Both the position numbers and the translations under genes were made by a program. From Icerya purchasi (lineage: Eukaryota > Arthropoda > Insecta > Hemiptera > Monophlebidae): DNA of 64,000 nucleotides. The stretch spans positions 371,518,294 to 371,582,293 of the forward strand of contig CM077116.1 in the NCBI GenBank assembly GCA_039619475.1. Direction: 5' to 3'. Positions 47,926-58,959 of this stretch are shown in pieces. Positions within the stretch are counted from its first letter, which is position 1. Each line of letters opens with the position of its first letter. A model generated the notes under the pieces. It made no database searches. It saw nothing but the letters and a program-made list of their open reading frames with translations, and was not told the DNA's origin.

Positions 47926-49149
47926 CTCAATCCAGCATGTGACATTTGTTGACTCGTTACATAAGATTTCATTTTAATAAAATTGCATTTAAAACAGAAT
48001 TTGTTACTGGTCTTTTTAATATTTCCGTTATCTTTCTACATATAAAAAAAATTTCCTTATTTTTCAGTGTCTTATTTTACTTTTATTTTCTAATATAGAA
48101 ATTGCGAAATATTTCAATATTAATCGAGCAGCCAAAAATAATAAAAATCTGAACGAACATATCTGATAATTTAACAAGTAACCATACTGCGTAGGTGCGA
48201 TTGAAACAAGCAACTAGAGGAGCCACTTCTACGTAGATGTGTGAAACGAGCAGGGGTTGACGCTGTTTAATATTGCTAATAAATTGAACTGTTAAAGAAT
48301 AATATCGTTATCGTTTGTTTTTATTTTAATAAAATTATCTCGAAATTTAAGAGTTATACCGACATTTTTTACTAGCCAAGTTTTAATTATTTAAAAATAT
48401 GTATGCTGTAATCGGAAAGACCAGTTTTTTATATTTCGGAACACCGGTCACACCAAATGCCACGTTCTCTGTGAATACATTGCGAGCGCAACGGGCGCTT
48501 TTATGCGAGCGCTCGCAACAAATTTACTGCCGTGTTCAGAAGAAGGTGCCGCTCTATTCTTCAGAATGCCGAGTGTCTCAGGTGTTCTGGAAATACATTA
48601 GCTTACGCGGGATATAACAACCTTTTATGCAAATGCCGACCTCGTTAACGTTACTAAAAACTGATATAACTTTGCTTTTGCTGTTTCAGATGATTTTAAT
48701 CGCTAATATTTACTGTAGCTGTTCGTTAATTACAATGAAAATAGTCGATTGTAGAGGTGCACAGTTCAGCCCTGCTAGGAGAGATAAATTTTACCCTTTC
48801 CAGCGTGCACATTTATCCGCTTGTCAACTCCTACCTTGCGCACTAGATCGAACGCACAGAGTAAGAGAACGTTTTTCGTAAATTTTGAAAGCTGCGCAGG
48901 CTCTAACGCAGTTGAGACACATTACATCACACTACACCAAACATATAAAAATGACTGTATCTGGAATAACCATCTTTTATTCGTTGTGCGCGTCTTTCAG
49001 AGTTGAGATATATTAAATTAGGTCGTTGGAGGCAACACGGATGTACTTTTTCCGGGAGATAATTGTATCTGGATTTATAGAAAGATTTTTCAGATAAAAT
49101 AAGAATTAGATCGCCCAGCTGAGGAGATTCTTCTTGTGAAGATTTCAAA
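47926..49149. other. Intronic DNA, nothing recognised
   Basis: A CpG-richer patch at 48440-48620 (with GCGAGCGC ... GCGCTCGC inverted) has short frames but no motif or splice signals I trust. Confidence 0.4.
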
Positions 49150-49510
49150 AAGGAAAATCCATATCGAAAACAATCGGTGAGCTTACTGAAAAAATAAGAG
49201 GCAGTTTTGAAGAGGGAAAAAGATAGTGATAACCTTTTTAGATTTCAGAAAAAATATTTGAAACAGTTTTCAAAATTATTTAAATCAAAGGAAAACAATT
49301 GTAAATGTATTAAATGTACAAAAAGTGTAAAGGCGGAGGTGAATGGATGATTTAGTAATAGTTACACCAGATAAAGATATTACAGAGGCAGAAATAAGAA
49401 TACAAAACGATTTAATAACAACAAGTAAATGAGGGCACAAAAAAAAAAAAATCTAAAAATTAATGTAAAAAAGGTTAAAGCAGTGATATTACAAAAAAAA
49501 AAATAAGAGG
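49150..49510 (+). mobile_element. LINE RT fragment, left part of a split copy
   Basis: ITFLDFRKNI near 49235 (degraded 'F.D...AFD'), then the catalytic-box remnant MDDLVIVTPDKDITEAEIRI and QNDLITTSK at 49345-49430, and KINVKKVKAVILQKK, the 'lNv.KTK.mvf.k' block that follows the palm. The reading is cut at about 49510 by a minus-strand RTE element and appears to resume at 50720. Confidence 0.65.
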
Positions 49511-50705
49511 CAGGTGGGATTCGTATTGTCTAAATATAATAATGTACTCCAGTGATTGTGTACACTTCTTCTTCTTAATGTGCCGTACTCTTCCCAGAGC
49601 GTTGGCGATCGGATGGCAGCTAAAACTTGCGTTCTCTTGCTCCTCGGATGAGATCATGGATTGAGCTGATGCCAGTTCAGTTCTTAATGTTTTGTATCCA
49701 GTCTGTTCTCCGTCTTCCTGCACTTCTTTTTCCCTCTATTTTCCCCTGGATAATAAGCTGTAGGATCTCAAATTTTTGTCCTCTTATGATGTAGCCAAAA
49801 TATTTAACTTTTCTATCTATTATCCATTTAACCAGCATTCTTTCGGTCTTTGCCGTTTCTAGTACTCTTTCATTGGATGTTTTGGTTATCCACGAAATCC
49901 TTAACATTTCTTTATGTAGCCGCATCTCCACTGCTTCTAGTCGCTCAATTTGTCTTTTATTAAGCGTCGTTGATTCTATACCGTACAACAAAATTGGAAA
50001 AATGTAAGATTGCACAATGTACTGTGTCTTATACTTAGGCATAAAGATCTATCGCAGAGTAAATTTTTCATGTTATTGAAGGCTGTCCCCTAGCATAGTT
50101 ACGTCTCATTTTTATTTCGATATCCCAATCTAGGTTTTCTGTGATGTAACATCCCAGGTATTTGAACTTGTCAACTCTATCAACAATTTCATTATTAACA
50201 GTGATTGTAGCCTGACTAAACTGTTTCTTGCTAACCAGCATCGATTTTGTTTTCTTGACATTGATGTTCAGGTTGTACGTCTGCCCAACTAGATTGAGTT
50301 TGTTAATAAAATATTGGAGATCTTGAATGTCATCCGCCAAAATAGCAGCATCATCAGCATAACGGATGTTATTAATTATTTGTCCATTTATCCCCGGATT
50401 CCGTATGGTAAATCTGAAATAGACTTCTTGAAAATTTGTTCAGCATAGAGATTGAATAATAATGAAGAAAGAATGCAGCTTTGCCTGACACCCCGTCGGA
50501 CTTCGATTTTTATCTTATCTTGGTGTGGTCCTAATATTAAATCCGCTTCCTGATTCCAATATAAAATCTTAATGATTTGTATATTATTTTTATTAATTTC
50601 AGTACCTTCGAGTATTTCAATTAATTTATCATGTTGGACGCTATCAAATGCCCTTTCGTTATTTATAAAGCAAATAAATGATGTGTACACTAGATGGGAG
50701 AAAGA
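49510..50705 (-). mobile_element. RTE-like LINE nested in another LINE
   Basis: Minus-strand order: TSFICFINNERAFDSVQHDK, LIEILEGTEINKNNIQIIKI, LYWNQEAD, RRGVRQSCILSSLLFNLYAE (the GVRQGC-type RT motif), INNIRYADDAAILADDIQDL (YADD intact), LNINVKKTKSMLVSKK, DKFKYLGCYITENLDWDIEI. Then, after a small gap, YIVQSYIFPILLYGIESTTL, RLEAVEMRLHKEMLRISWIT, VKYFGYIIRGQKFEILQLII and QGKIEGKRSAGRRRTDWIQN. This is a nearly complete RT palm-to-C-terminus in three open pieces; the youngest-looking LINE in the window. Endonuclease missing (5'-truncated). Confidence 0.85.
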
Positions 50706-50719
50706 AACGAATGTGAAAT

Positions 50720-50821
50720 GAAAAACTGACAGAAGTGTTAGAATAACTTAGTATAAATATTTGGGGGGGGGGGGGGGGGGTTAGTGATGGAACAACATAT
50801 AGGATGGGGCGTGCATATAAA
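50720..50821 (+). mobile_element. LINE RT fragment, middle part
   Basis: KLTEVLE..., then KYKYLG interrupted by a G18 run (50763-50780), and LVMEQHIGWGVHIN. This is the 'YLG..l......w..Hi' thumb motif, reading straight up to the hAT MITE at 50822. Confidence 0.6.
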
Positions 50822-51462
50822 CAGTGGCGGATCCGCGGGGGGGATAGGGGACATCCTCTAAAGAACCAAAGCCTCTATGAAAAAAATGGTTATAACAGAG
50901 AAACTTAATTTATGCTATAAAAGATTTGTATGAATTTTACCCATGGATTTTAATAATTAATATTTAAAACTATTTTTTAGTAAAACTATTAATGTTACGT
51001 TTTTATTCTATTTTAAACCCAACTATCATCGATTTTTTGCCTTTCTTATTTATTTTTAATTTTTATTTTGTAATTTTAATTAAAAATGGAGTTCAATGAG
51101 AAATATATATATTTAAACTTGCTCACCAACAAAGAGAATTCGGATCGGATTACTAACAAAAATAAAAAAGAAGTAAAGTGTCTAATAAAAATACTATCTT
51201 TCTTACTATATCTAAACTACCATATTTAAGGTATAATTTTATAATTTCGTTTTATTTTTCACCCCTAAATATAAGACAAAAGTTAAATTAAAAATTGTTA
51301 TAATTATGTATTTTTAAAACATTTTTTAAGTTTTCATAAAAGTCACGCTATTTGATTTTCTTTATGAAACAATGGGTATTTCTCAAATCTACTGTATACC
51401 GTAAAAAATTTTACGTAATTATATAATCCCCCCTCCCTAAATGTCCTTCTGGATCCGCCCCT
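50822..51462. mobile_element. Non-autonomous hAT element (MITE)
   Basis: Ends CAGTGGCGGATCC (50822) and GGATCCGCCCCT (51451-51462): near-perfect terminal inverted repeats of the well-known CAGTGGCGGATCC-type hAT ends, with G-run/C-run subterminal parts. Flanking 8-mers CATATAAA and AATATAGA agree at six of eight bases, fitting a decayed target duplication. It interrupts a LINE frame (..WGVHIN / HIAKKIRAITPALY..). About 640 bp, AT-rich interior, no transposase. Confidence 0.8.
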
Positions 51463-52210
51463 AATATAGAGCATATTGCAAAGAAAATTAGGGCAATAAC
51501 ACCAGCTTTATATACATTAAAAATAGTTTATTATGCGCCAGTAGATTCGAAGATCAAATATGGAAATTCAGGCATAATAGGGAGGAAAGTATACCCGATA
51601 AGGAAAATAAATAAACTGCAAATAAAATGCTTGAAATTAATAGAGAATCCTTAAGGGAGAAACTTAAAGTGAAATACTCGTAACTAAAAAAGAAGACGTA
51701 ATGAGCGTAAGAGGAATGTTTACTTATTAGTAAAGGTATGCGAATATACGTAACAACAGGATAAAAAAAAATTGAATTGGAAGAAAGAGTAAGAACTATG
51801 GAAATCATTTACGTACCAACTGCCGTCGGCAGATGGCGGAGCAAATATGTTATAGTTTAGATGTTAAATAAATTAACCCGAAAGGGAGAGAAAAATAAAA
51901 ATAAAGGAATGGCTTCAGGAAGAAGGAAACGTGAAAACATAGTAAACATAAAGTAAAGCGCCCGATAAAAAAGAAAGGAAATGTATAGATTACTAATTAA
52001 AAGAAAATAGAGATTACAGTGTTATATCGATAGGTACAAAAGTAGATTAAGGTGCAGGTAGTAGATATTACACGAGGATATGTATACGTATAATTTAAGT
52101 TATGAAAGTAGAATGTATATAAGATAATTCGTCGACTTGATGAAAGAAATCAATATAATTAAAAATAAATATATATGTTTCAAAAAAAAAAAAGAAAAAG
52201 AAAAGAGTAA
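51463..52210 (+). mobile_element. LINE RT fragment, right part and 3' end
   Basis: After the MITE the frame resumes EHIAKKIRAITPALYTLKIV, then YYAPVDSKIKYG and LQIKCLKLIENP ('..p.lk.i....i.Sh..YGi..wG....l..lq.iQnr.LrIi'). A decayed C-terminus and an AT-rich 3' UTR follow, ending in an A-rich tail at 52181-52209. Confidence 0.6.
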
Positions 52211-52234
52211 AGTACTTTTTTTAAAATTTTATGG

Positions 52235-52770
52235 GTACGTTAGCACAGGGGGCATTTACCCAGCACAAAAGATTAGAAGAATGAAAAGACATATGGTGCG
52301 ACGGGTTATATCAAGAAACGATTAGAGACAGAAGAAATGAAGGCGGCTAACAAGGGGAACAACAGAAGGAGATGGAAAAGCGAGAATGTAGAGGGCACTG
52401 TAAGGAGTAGGGAGGCCAAGGCTAAGTAAATTGGAATGAAAGATCGCGCGTTCAGAGTAAATAAAGGAACATTCGAATAGTACTTGCGTCACAGGTGACA
52501 TTTAAGGTACGGGGATGAAAGGGACACAAAGGAGATTGGACAAGAGCAAAGCGGAAACGAGAAGCAGGGAGCAGACTATGATTAAAACGAAGGCGAACTA
52601 TGAAAGAAGTGACAGATCGGCTGATACTGGGGAAATTGTTAAACCAAGGAGAAGAGAATGGAGAAGGCTGTAGGGCAAGGTAACCTTAGTCAGGGTTGGA
52701 GAAAAAAGACGGATAGAGATCAGTCCAAAATCACCATGAAAAATAAGATTGTCAACGCTTTGATATATAC
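52235..52770 (-). mobile_element. LINE family A, 3' end copy
   Basis: Begins GGGTACGTTAGCACAGGGGG (3' terminus in complement). Landmarks GGGCACTGTAAGGAGTAGGG, GGAACATTCGAATAGTACTT and ATTAAAACGAAGGCGAACTA match the other copies. The minus reading contains LRFNHSLLPASRFRFALVQS and PLCPFHP, the conserved C-terminal block also seen on the plus strand at 59.6 kb. Confidence 0.75.
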
Positions 52771-52789
52771 TAATGAACATAAATGAATT

Positions 52790-53512
52790 ATAATTCATAA
52801 AAAAGTACAGACACTTGAAGATTTACTGTTAAAAATGTAATAAAAATGCAATAAAAAGTAAAAAAAATAACCTAATCTTACACAATGAAATATATATCTT
52901 AAATAACAGCATTATGATGATTCTTATACAACATTCATACCTTAATTAGAGCCGGCATACTACAATATCTAGAAACAATTTAATAAATATTTAATGCGGT
53001 TTTTCATTATTATTTGTAATAGTTCTGTGCCGACTCTAATTAAGGTAAGAATGATGTATAAGAATTATCATAATGTTATCATTTAAGGTATATTTCATTG
53101 TATAAGATATATTATCTTTTTATCAAATTCTTTACACTTTTTAGTGCATTTTTATATTTTATTTCACAATTTTTAGCATAATACTTAAATTTTTCGTCTT
53201 GCTAAAAACCTACTTTTTAAAAAGTGACGGTAAGCCTTTTCAAATTGGCATTCTTTATTCGAATCTATATTTATCCGTGCTAATTAGCACATTGTTTTAA
53301 TGCTTAATATTGATAATACGGTAAGTTAATCGCTATGTTATATTAATAAAATAATTCACCGATACACTCACATAGTACCCCATTACTGACCGGGATACTT
53401 TCGAGTGAATTAATCATTAAAATCAGTTCACATGGGTATAGAAACAACAAAAAAAAAAGACCAAACACAACGAACGTGTAACACACTTCTTTCCTTTTTT
53501 GAAGTCGGTAGA
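52790..53512 (-). repeat. Foldback family, copy C
   Basis: The palindromic half at about 52850-53150 (TTATACAACATTCATACCTT against AAGGTAAGAATGATGTATAA, AATGCAATAAAAAGTAAAAA at the outer end). The head on the minus strand at 53510 reads ACCGACTTCAAAAAAGGAAA. Shared blocks ACTGATTTTAATGATTAATT and CGAAAGTATCCCGGTCAGTA link it to copies B and D. No coding capacity. Confidence 0.7.
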
Positions 53513-54519
53513 AAGGCATATAAAATTATTCAGTTTGCGTACGAAATATTCAGCGTTAATTAGTATATTTTTGTGCATAGTGGCTATTTATATGAACATA
53601 GCAAAAATGATGTTTTACTCGTAACTGTATGATGTTTAGAATTGAGCGCTCGGCAAATGACTGCGCAAGTCTGAAGATTTATAACAGTCATTGCAGCATA
53701 TGTGCCTATCAATAATTTCTTCAGATGCTTCAACTTTCAGTTGAAAGCACTAACGTGTTTTTTCCGAATCTTTTAGATTATTGATAAAATAAAACAGCGC
53801 CAGCAATTGCTTTCAAGGAAAACGGCAAGTGAAATACAAAACTATCAAAGAAAACCGTTATTTCCAATTTTTACCGCTCAATAATTCAACCCGTGCAATA
53901 TAATAGCTGTCTCTTTTTAAATTTTCAACAAAAGAATATTTTACGTTCAAATTCTTAAAATGTATCGCATACAAATTCGCTTATATAAATATTGGAAAAA
54001 CATTTTTTTCATCATTGTTTGTGCTTTGCTGGCATATCTTTTTTTCAGAAGGGCGATACTTAATCCGGAAACGATTAGGAGAACAAAGAATCGGTTATAA
54101 TTTTAGTCCGACATCGAATATCGATAATAAATAGTCGATATAGCAGCGATGACAAATGGAGAAGAAAAGTACAGGATATAAGAAGCGCTGTAAGGAGCAG
54201 AAAGCTTTAGTCGCAATATTCCAATAGATAGTTGTACTTTATCGCGAAAATCCATTTAAACGTCTGACGATCATAATAATCTCGCTGCTACTCGTTATAA
54301 GTGAAGGGGGATTTTTTTGATCTTTTTCTTTAAGGGAACCAAAAATATGACTTTTTACTATTGGAAGGAATCGTAGAAGGAATTCATTTTTTCCCCTAAC
54401 AATTTTATGACAGTTGTCTTCCCCCTTCAGTTATTTATTTATTTATTTTTCTCAATCTATCTATTACATTTGTTTCTACATAAATGTAAATTTTTCTAAT
54501 CACCTAGGTCGCCTTATAC
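53513..54519. other. Intronic DNA with a LINE A scrap
   Basis: 54120-54235 (GACAAATGGAGAAGAAAAGT, AGAAGCGCTGTAAGGAGCAG) resembles the LINE A 3' region. The rest is unassigned. Confidence 0.4.
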
Positions 54520-54584
54520 TAAACCAGATGCGCGCCAATATCGAGAATCGTCCAGTAAGTGTGTCGTTGCCTCCGCGGTATGTA

Positions 54585-54700
54585 TGTAATAGCTGAAAGT
54601 GAATATTGATTATACCGGAGAAGTCATATCTGGGCGTCAAAAGAGTAAGAGCGGCTTATTCAAAAAGCAGAAAGGAACTGGCATCGCTTCTCTCTGGATC
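54585..54700 (+). repeat. SINE body fragment
   Basis: TAATAGCTGAAAGTGAATAT, then TGATTATACCGGAGAAGTCA and AGAAAGGAACTGGC match the body of the SINE at 13265-13350 with substitutions. The tRNA head is missing. Confidence 0.6.
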
Positions 54701-54822
54701 TGCATTAGAGATCCATTTAAGAGTACATATTAACAAAAACGAATTGAGGGAAAATAAGAGAAACGCAGGTAGCACAGGAAAGAATAATGCTGAATATAAG
54801 ACGTCAAGATCGAATACGTAAT

Positions 54823-56710
54823 TCAAAGATTTCTTTTCTTCTTTAACCTCCCATTTGGGCACGCCAGCTGAAAAAAAAGAACCGTCAGTAAAATTTTGAT
54901 TCGGTTAAATATGGACAATATAAAGGAACTATTGAATGAAATAATGGATGGCGAGGGGAAGGACAAAATACAAGATGCACAATGAGGAGTGAATTTCAGC
55001 AGACAAGAATATAAAATAAAACGTTCGACAGAGAGGAATGGACATTGAAAAAAAATTTGATTGGCGTCGTAAACCACCAATTCATTAAGGTGGAGAGGAC
55101 AATTTCGAGAGGAAACAAGGAAATAATGAAAACGAGAGTAAGGAAGAGCAGAATGGCTAAAACGCAAGCGAATCATAGAAATAACAACAGAACGGGGAAG
55201 TTAAACTAACTCTAAGAACACCGGGTATTAGAAGGAAGACTAGGTTGTACAGATAGACAAAAGGATTCATCGTTACGAAAGGAGGAGGGGTAAATATCTG
55301 AACAAAGTCTGGGATGAAAATAGTACATAGGGAATTTAAGTAGTTAGAGGATTGAACTTTTCTTAAGAAAAGGAACGGGAAGAAGCAGAAACTCGACCAA
55401 GGAATCTACCGTCTCATTATCTTTAATGCCCATATGGGGCTGGGAACCCACAGCAAATCAATACAGATGGAGTAGCAAGAAAATAGACAAGACAGCGTAT
55501 GCGAAGAATGATGAAATCGGAAGAGTGATCAGGAAAAGGGGAGCTGATCGCTTGAAGAACACTCGTGGAGTTTGAAATAACTAAATAATTAGAAAACCGA
55601 CGACAGGAGGAAATGAAGATAATGGAGCATAGGCTGATCATTAATTCGTTTATAAAGGTAGAACAGAAAGAAGGAAGACGAAATGATTCGGATAAGTTGA
55701 AATTCGGAAGGATAAAAAAAGCTTCAACACCATGAGGTCCCCTGGAGCCATCCGTGAAGATGAGGTTACATACGATAGAAATTGAGGAATTGATAATGTT
55801 GTAGAATTCCTGTCGAATTATTTCTTGAGGAAGGGATTTGGAAAGTGAAGGTAAAAAAGAAACTTTAGGAGCATAGCAGAGATCGGAAAAGCTAAAGGAA
55901 AAAAAGGCAGATTATTACTTGAGATTGTGTAAGGCCAAAAGGAACTAAGGCGAAGAGAAATTAAAGCCAGAACAGGGATTTTCTTAGGCGCAAAACGCCA
56001 GTTCTTATAAATTGAAAGATAGGAATGAATAAGAGTATAGGACAAGAGTGGAAGACGTTTGGTGAGGAAACGATAGCCTAAATAATATCTGCGGAGAGGC
56101 AGGGGTGGTGTGTTAGACTCTGCGAGAATTGCTGGAAATGGAGTAGACTTAAGAACACCAAGACAAAGCCGAAGACACAAATTTTGGATAATGTCCAATT
56201 TAGAAAGACGGGATTTAGAGGCACAACCAAAAGAGCAGCAATCAAATTTGGAACGGACAATGGCTTTATACAAGGAGATCAGAATGTGAGGATCACCATC
56301 CCATTAGAGCTTTCAGCCGGTTTAGCCTTTTGATAGCAGAAGAGGAAAGACAACCAGTATGTTTAAAGAATGTCAGCCAACTATTGAGAAAAACTCCAAG
56401 ATAACAGAAACAGTTAACGCGAGCAAGATGTATGTTGTTTACGGATAGATTAATCAAAGCAAGATTGTAAGGACGAAGTAAACAGACAATAGACGAAGAC
56501 TTAGAAGGGAAAATGGAAAGGTGAATTGAGGATAGGGAGTGATCCAGTGCATTAAGAGACGAACTATTAGCGGGTACAAAATCGGAAGCGGAAGAAAAGA
56601 GCAGGATATCATCGGCAAAAAACAAGGGGGAAGAATTCAAAGGGAGAAAGGTAACACTGATAGTGTAGTTGTTGAAGAGAGTAGGACTGAGGGGCTTGGG
56701 GAAAACCACG
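54823..56710 (-). mobile_element. LINE family A, RT to RNase H (longest copy)
   Basis: Minus order: PLSPTLFNNYTISVTFLPLN, SSPLFFADDILLFSSASDFV (RT catalytic FADD intact), then VNCFCYLGVFLNSWLTFFKH (YLG thumb), SAIKRLNRLKALMGW. Next MYKAIVRSKFDCCSFGCASK, LDIIQNLCLRLCLGVLKSTP, LPLRRYYLGYRFLTKRLPLL. Then an RNase H remnant (TDGSRGPHG-like near 55760, SNSTSVLQAISSPFPDHSSD, ICCGFPAPYGH near 55430), and decayed C-terminal sequence to about 54823. No endonuclease was seen. Stops and frameshifts make it inactive. The I-clade assignment rests on the RT plus C-terminal RNase H layout. Confidence 0.82.
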
Positions 56711-56756
56711 AAAAACTTTTCTTTCCTACGAGAGATAAGTAAATTGAACGATGCGG

Positions 56757-57003
56757 TAGAATAAATGTCCAGATTGAAGTGGAGTTGGGCAAGTCATGTG
56801 GCCCGAGGAAACGATCGCAGGTGGACAAACGTGTTATACAATGGTGGCCTATAGACAAAAAACGATTGAAGGGAAGACCGTTAACCCGCTGGGAAGACGA
56901 TATAATAAGAACTACCAGCGCCGGGAAGAACTGGCGCAAGACCGGAACGAGTGGAAGAAGCTGGGGAAAGCCTACGTGCAGCAGTGGACTGATATAGGCT
57001 AAA
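56757..57003 (+). mobile_element. RTE-like LINE C-terminus, short copy
   Basis: Plus strand with frame changes: RLKWSWASHVARGNDRRWTN, VLYNGG, then GRPLTRWEDDIIRTTSAGKN, then AQDRNEWKKLGKAYVQQWTD. This is the hallmark end of many RTE/'craniofacial' ORF2 proteins (WaGHvaR..D.RW....W.P...GRP..RW.DDi......W...AqdR..W...geAyvqqW). Ends about 180 bases before the exon at 57181. Confidence 0.85.
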
Positions 57004-57180
57004 TCGTAAATCGTAACTTAATTGCGCAATGGGATTTGTTCTATAGCTCCATATGAAGGATTCCTAGTCGCTTTTTAATTAAATAATCATTTTAATTGGT
57101 AAGACACAAACCGGTAACACGCAAGCTTCCAGCCACATAAGAATTTATTCGCTATACTGAAAAATTTGAAATTGTTTCAG

Positions 57181-57266
57181 TGATGAGAGCGGTTCCGTTG
57201 CAGAACATTTATTATTGCATCTCGAGCGCCGTATTCAGTACAATGGCAATTTTCGGAGTGCTTAAG
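57181..57266 (+). CDS. Membrane protein, third coding exon (gene continues)
   Basis: Acceptor TTGAAATTGTTTCAG ends at 57180. With the single base carried from the exon at 42806-42935, the 86-bp exon reads V MRAVPLQNIYYCISSAVFS, TMAIFGVLK, 29 complete codons, and ends in phase 0 at donor GTATGC (57267). It encodes a second hydrophobic segment. The split-codon arithmetic supports the link to 42.8 kb across a 14-kb intron, but the join is an inference; a separate gene using ATG at 57183 is possible. No downstream exon was identified. Confidence 0.55.
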
Positions 57267-58002
57267 GTATGCATATTTTTACTGTTTTAAGCGATTGCGT
57301 ACGGTGTATTTTTAAAATGATTAATTACGAACTCTCTTTTCACATCGTTACAAATTAAACGACCTTTCTAGTAGAAATCTATATTACTACTCTAATAATA
57401 GAGGTATGCGCGCCTGTCTTATACTGATTTTCTTCTTCCGTATTCTTTCATATTTTCTATCATTCTCTTCTTAGGCGCTTTATTCGACATTTTAATTTTT
57501 CTAGTGGGCAAGCTGTTAGAAGGAGGTCCGAGCGTTTTTTTCGAGATTTTACTTCAATAAAGACAAAGAAGATACAGATAAATTTAATAAAGACCGAATT
57601 TTAATGAACTTTTTACATACAAACTGCTGACTTATGTAGCTCGTTATAAGAGATATGTTTGAAAACCGTCTAAACATTACGGATGTTAATATTAGTACAA
57701 AATGAAAGCAGTACGTTGAAATGTATAAAATATGAACAAAGTAAGGCTGCGTTGTAAACTGGCTATTTCATGAATACTTAAAGAAAGCAACAAAAAAACC
57801 CTCTTCTTTGATAGGAAATATCTAAATGTCATGAAGCATGTTTTATGATTTCGTCATTCAATTTCAGAGGAAGAAGAAACGTTCATTTACATATTAAAAT
57901 TAGAGATACACACAAACAAAACGAAAGTATTATTGACTAACATTCATACCGAAAATCATTTTATTCTATATACACCTATACTACTTATTATGTTATAGTG
58001 GT
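57267..58002. other. Probable intron, nothing recognised
   Basis: AT-rich, no landmark up to the hAT MITE. Confidence 0.4.
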
Positions 58003-58357
58003 CAGGGCCGTATTTAGACTGAAATTTCGGGAGGGGTTACGAAAATATTTTCATATATACATGTGTGTGTCTGCGAGTGTGTGTGTATTATCATCGAATA
58101 TATTTATTTATAAATAATACACTAAAGCCTTATAGTCAATTATGGTATATGCGATATTCGAGCACTGCAATAAAAACAAATAAAAAACATTCGTTTCCAT
58201 CGAATTCATAATAATTTAAATTTTCTTTTCCCATTTGCCAAACATTGAAAAGAAATAAATTTATTCTGAACTTCGGTCCATTTAATGCGAGCAGTTATTA
58301 TTTCGCAGACATTTAGGGGGAGGGGGGGCTGAGTACACCCTCTCAGATACGGCCCTG
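58003..58357. mobile_element. Non-autonomous hAT element with perfect 8-bp TSD
   Basis: Terminal inverted repeats CAGGGCCGTAT (58003-58013) and ATACGGCCCTG (58347-58357), flanked by the identical 8-mer ATAGTGGT at 57995-58002 and 58358-58365. An 8-bp duplication and CAGGG-type ends are diagnostic of hAT. 355 bp, no coding capacity; a (GT)n tract at 58063-58087. Confidence 0.9.
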
Positions 58358-58365
58358 ATAGTGGT

Positions 58366-58959
58366 ATTAATGTTTGACGGGAAAAACTGAAAAAAAACTG
58401 TTTGTATTGACATATACAATCGTTTTTTTTTTGTTTTTTTTTTTTTTTTTACACAGTTAAATCTAAAATGGGTAGTACAGAGTTTTCGAGATATGTCCGT
58501 ATGCGCATTGCTCATATGATAAGAATTGGAGTGTTGGTCCTAAGTCAGAAGTATATAAACGTCTATGCTTACATTTTTCATATAGGTTTCGTTAGTCATG
58601 CTTGTTTCTTTTATTATTGGTATAACTGAAACATTTTTGTCCTTTCTTTTATAGAGTAGTCTCTTCGTCAAGTGGAAATTGTAGTTTTTCGTGCATTTGA
58701 TGCTTGTTTAGTGTGGTTCATTTAATATTATTCCGAAGCAGTCTTCGTAGCTTTAGAATATTAGTTCTGCTTATATAGGACCACCCAGGAGAACCAATTT
58801 GGACAATGTTACACTTCTGTAGATTAAGAATTTACTTTTTAGACACTTTTTGTTAAATATCGAAAATAGACAGCTCATTTTTTATTTTTTTTTTTTATTT
58901 TTAAAATACATTGTGCCCTTAAGTGGGGTGTATTCCACAGCAGTATCAAGTCTCAATTT
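58366..58959. other. AT-rich DNA, nothing recognised
   Basis: Long T runs (58421-58451, 58880-58897); no supported feature. Confidence 0.4.

Larger units (their letters stand above)
42936..57180 (+). other. Long intron of the membrane-protein gene
   Basis: About 14.2 kb from donor GTCAGT to acceptor TTGAAATTGTTTCAG. It contains LINE A copies, a nested LINE/RTE/hAT locus, foldback copy C and SINE fragments, described separately. Another short exon could hide in it. Confidence 0.5.

Noticed and set aside
55818..56260. Possible secreted or membrane protein on the minus strand
   Set aside because: Matches the LINE family A segment also present at 39.2-39.5 kb, so it is retroelement sequence.
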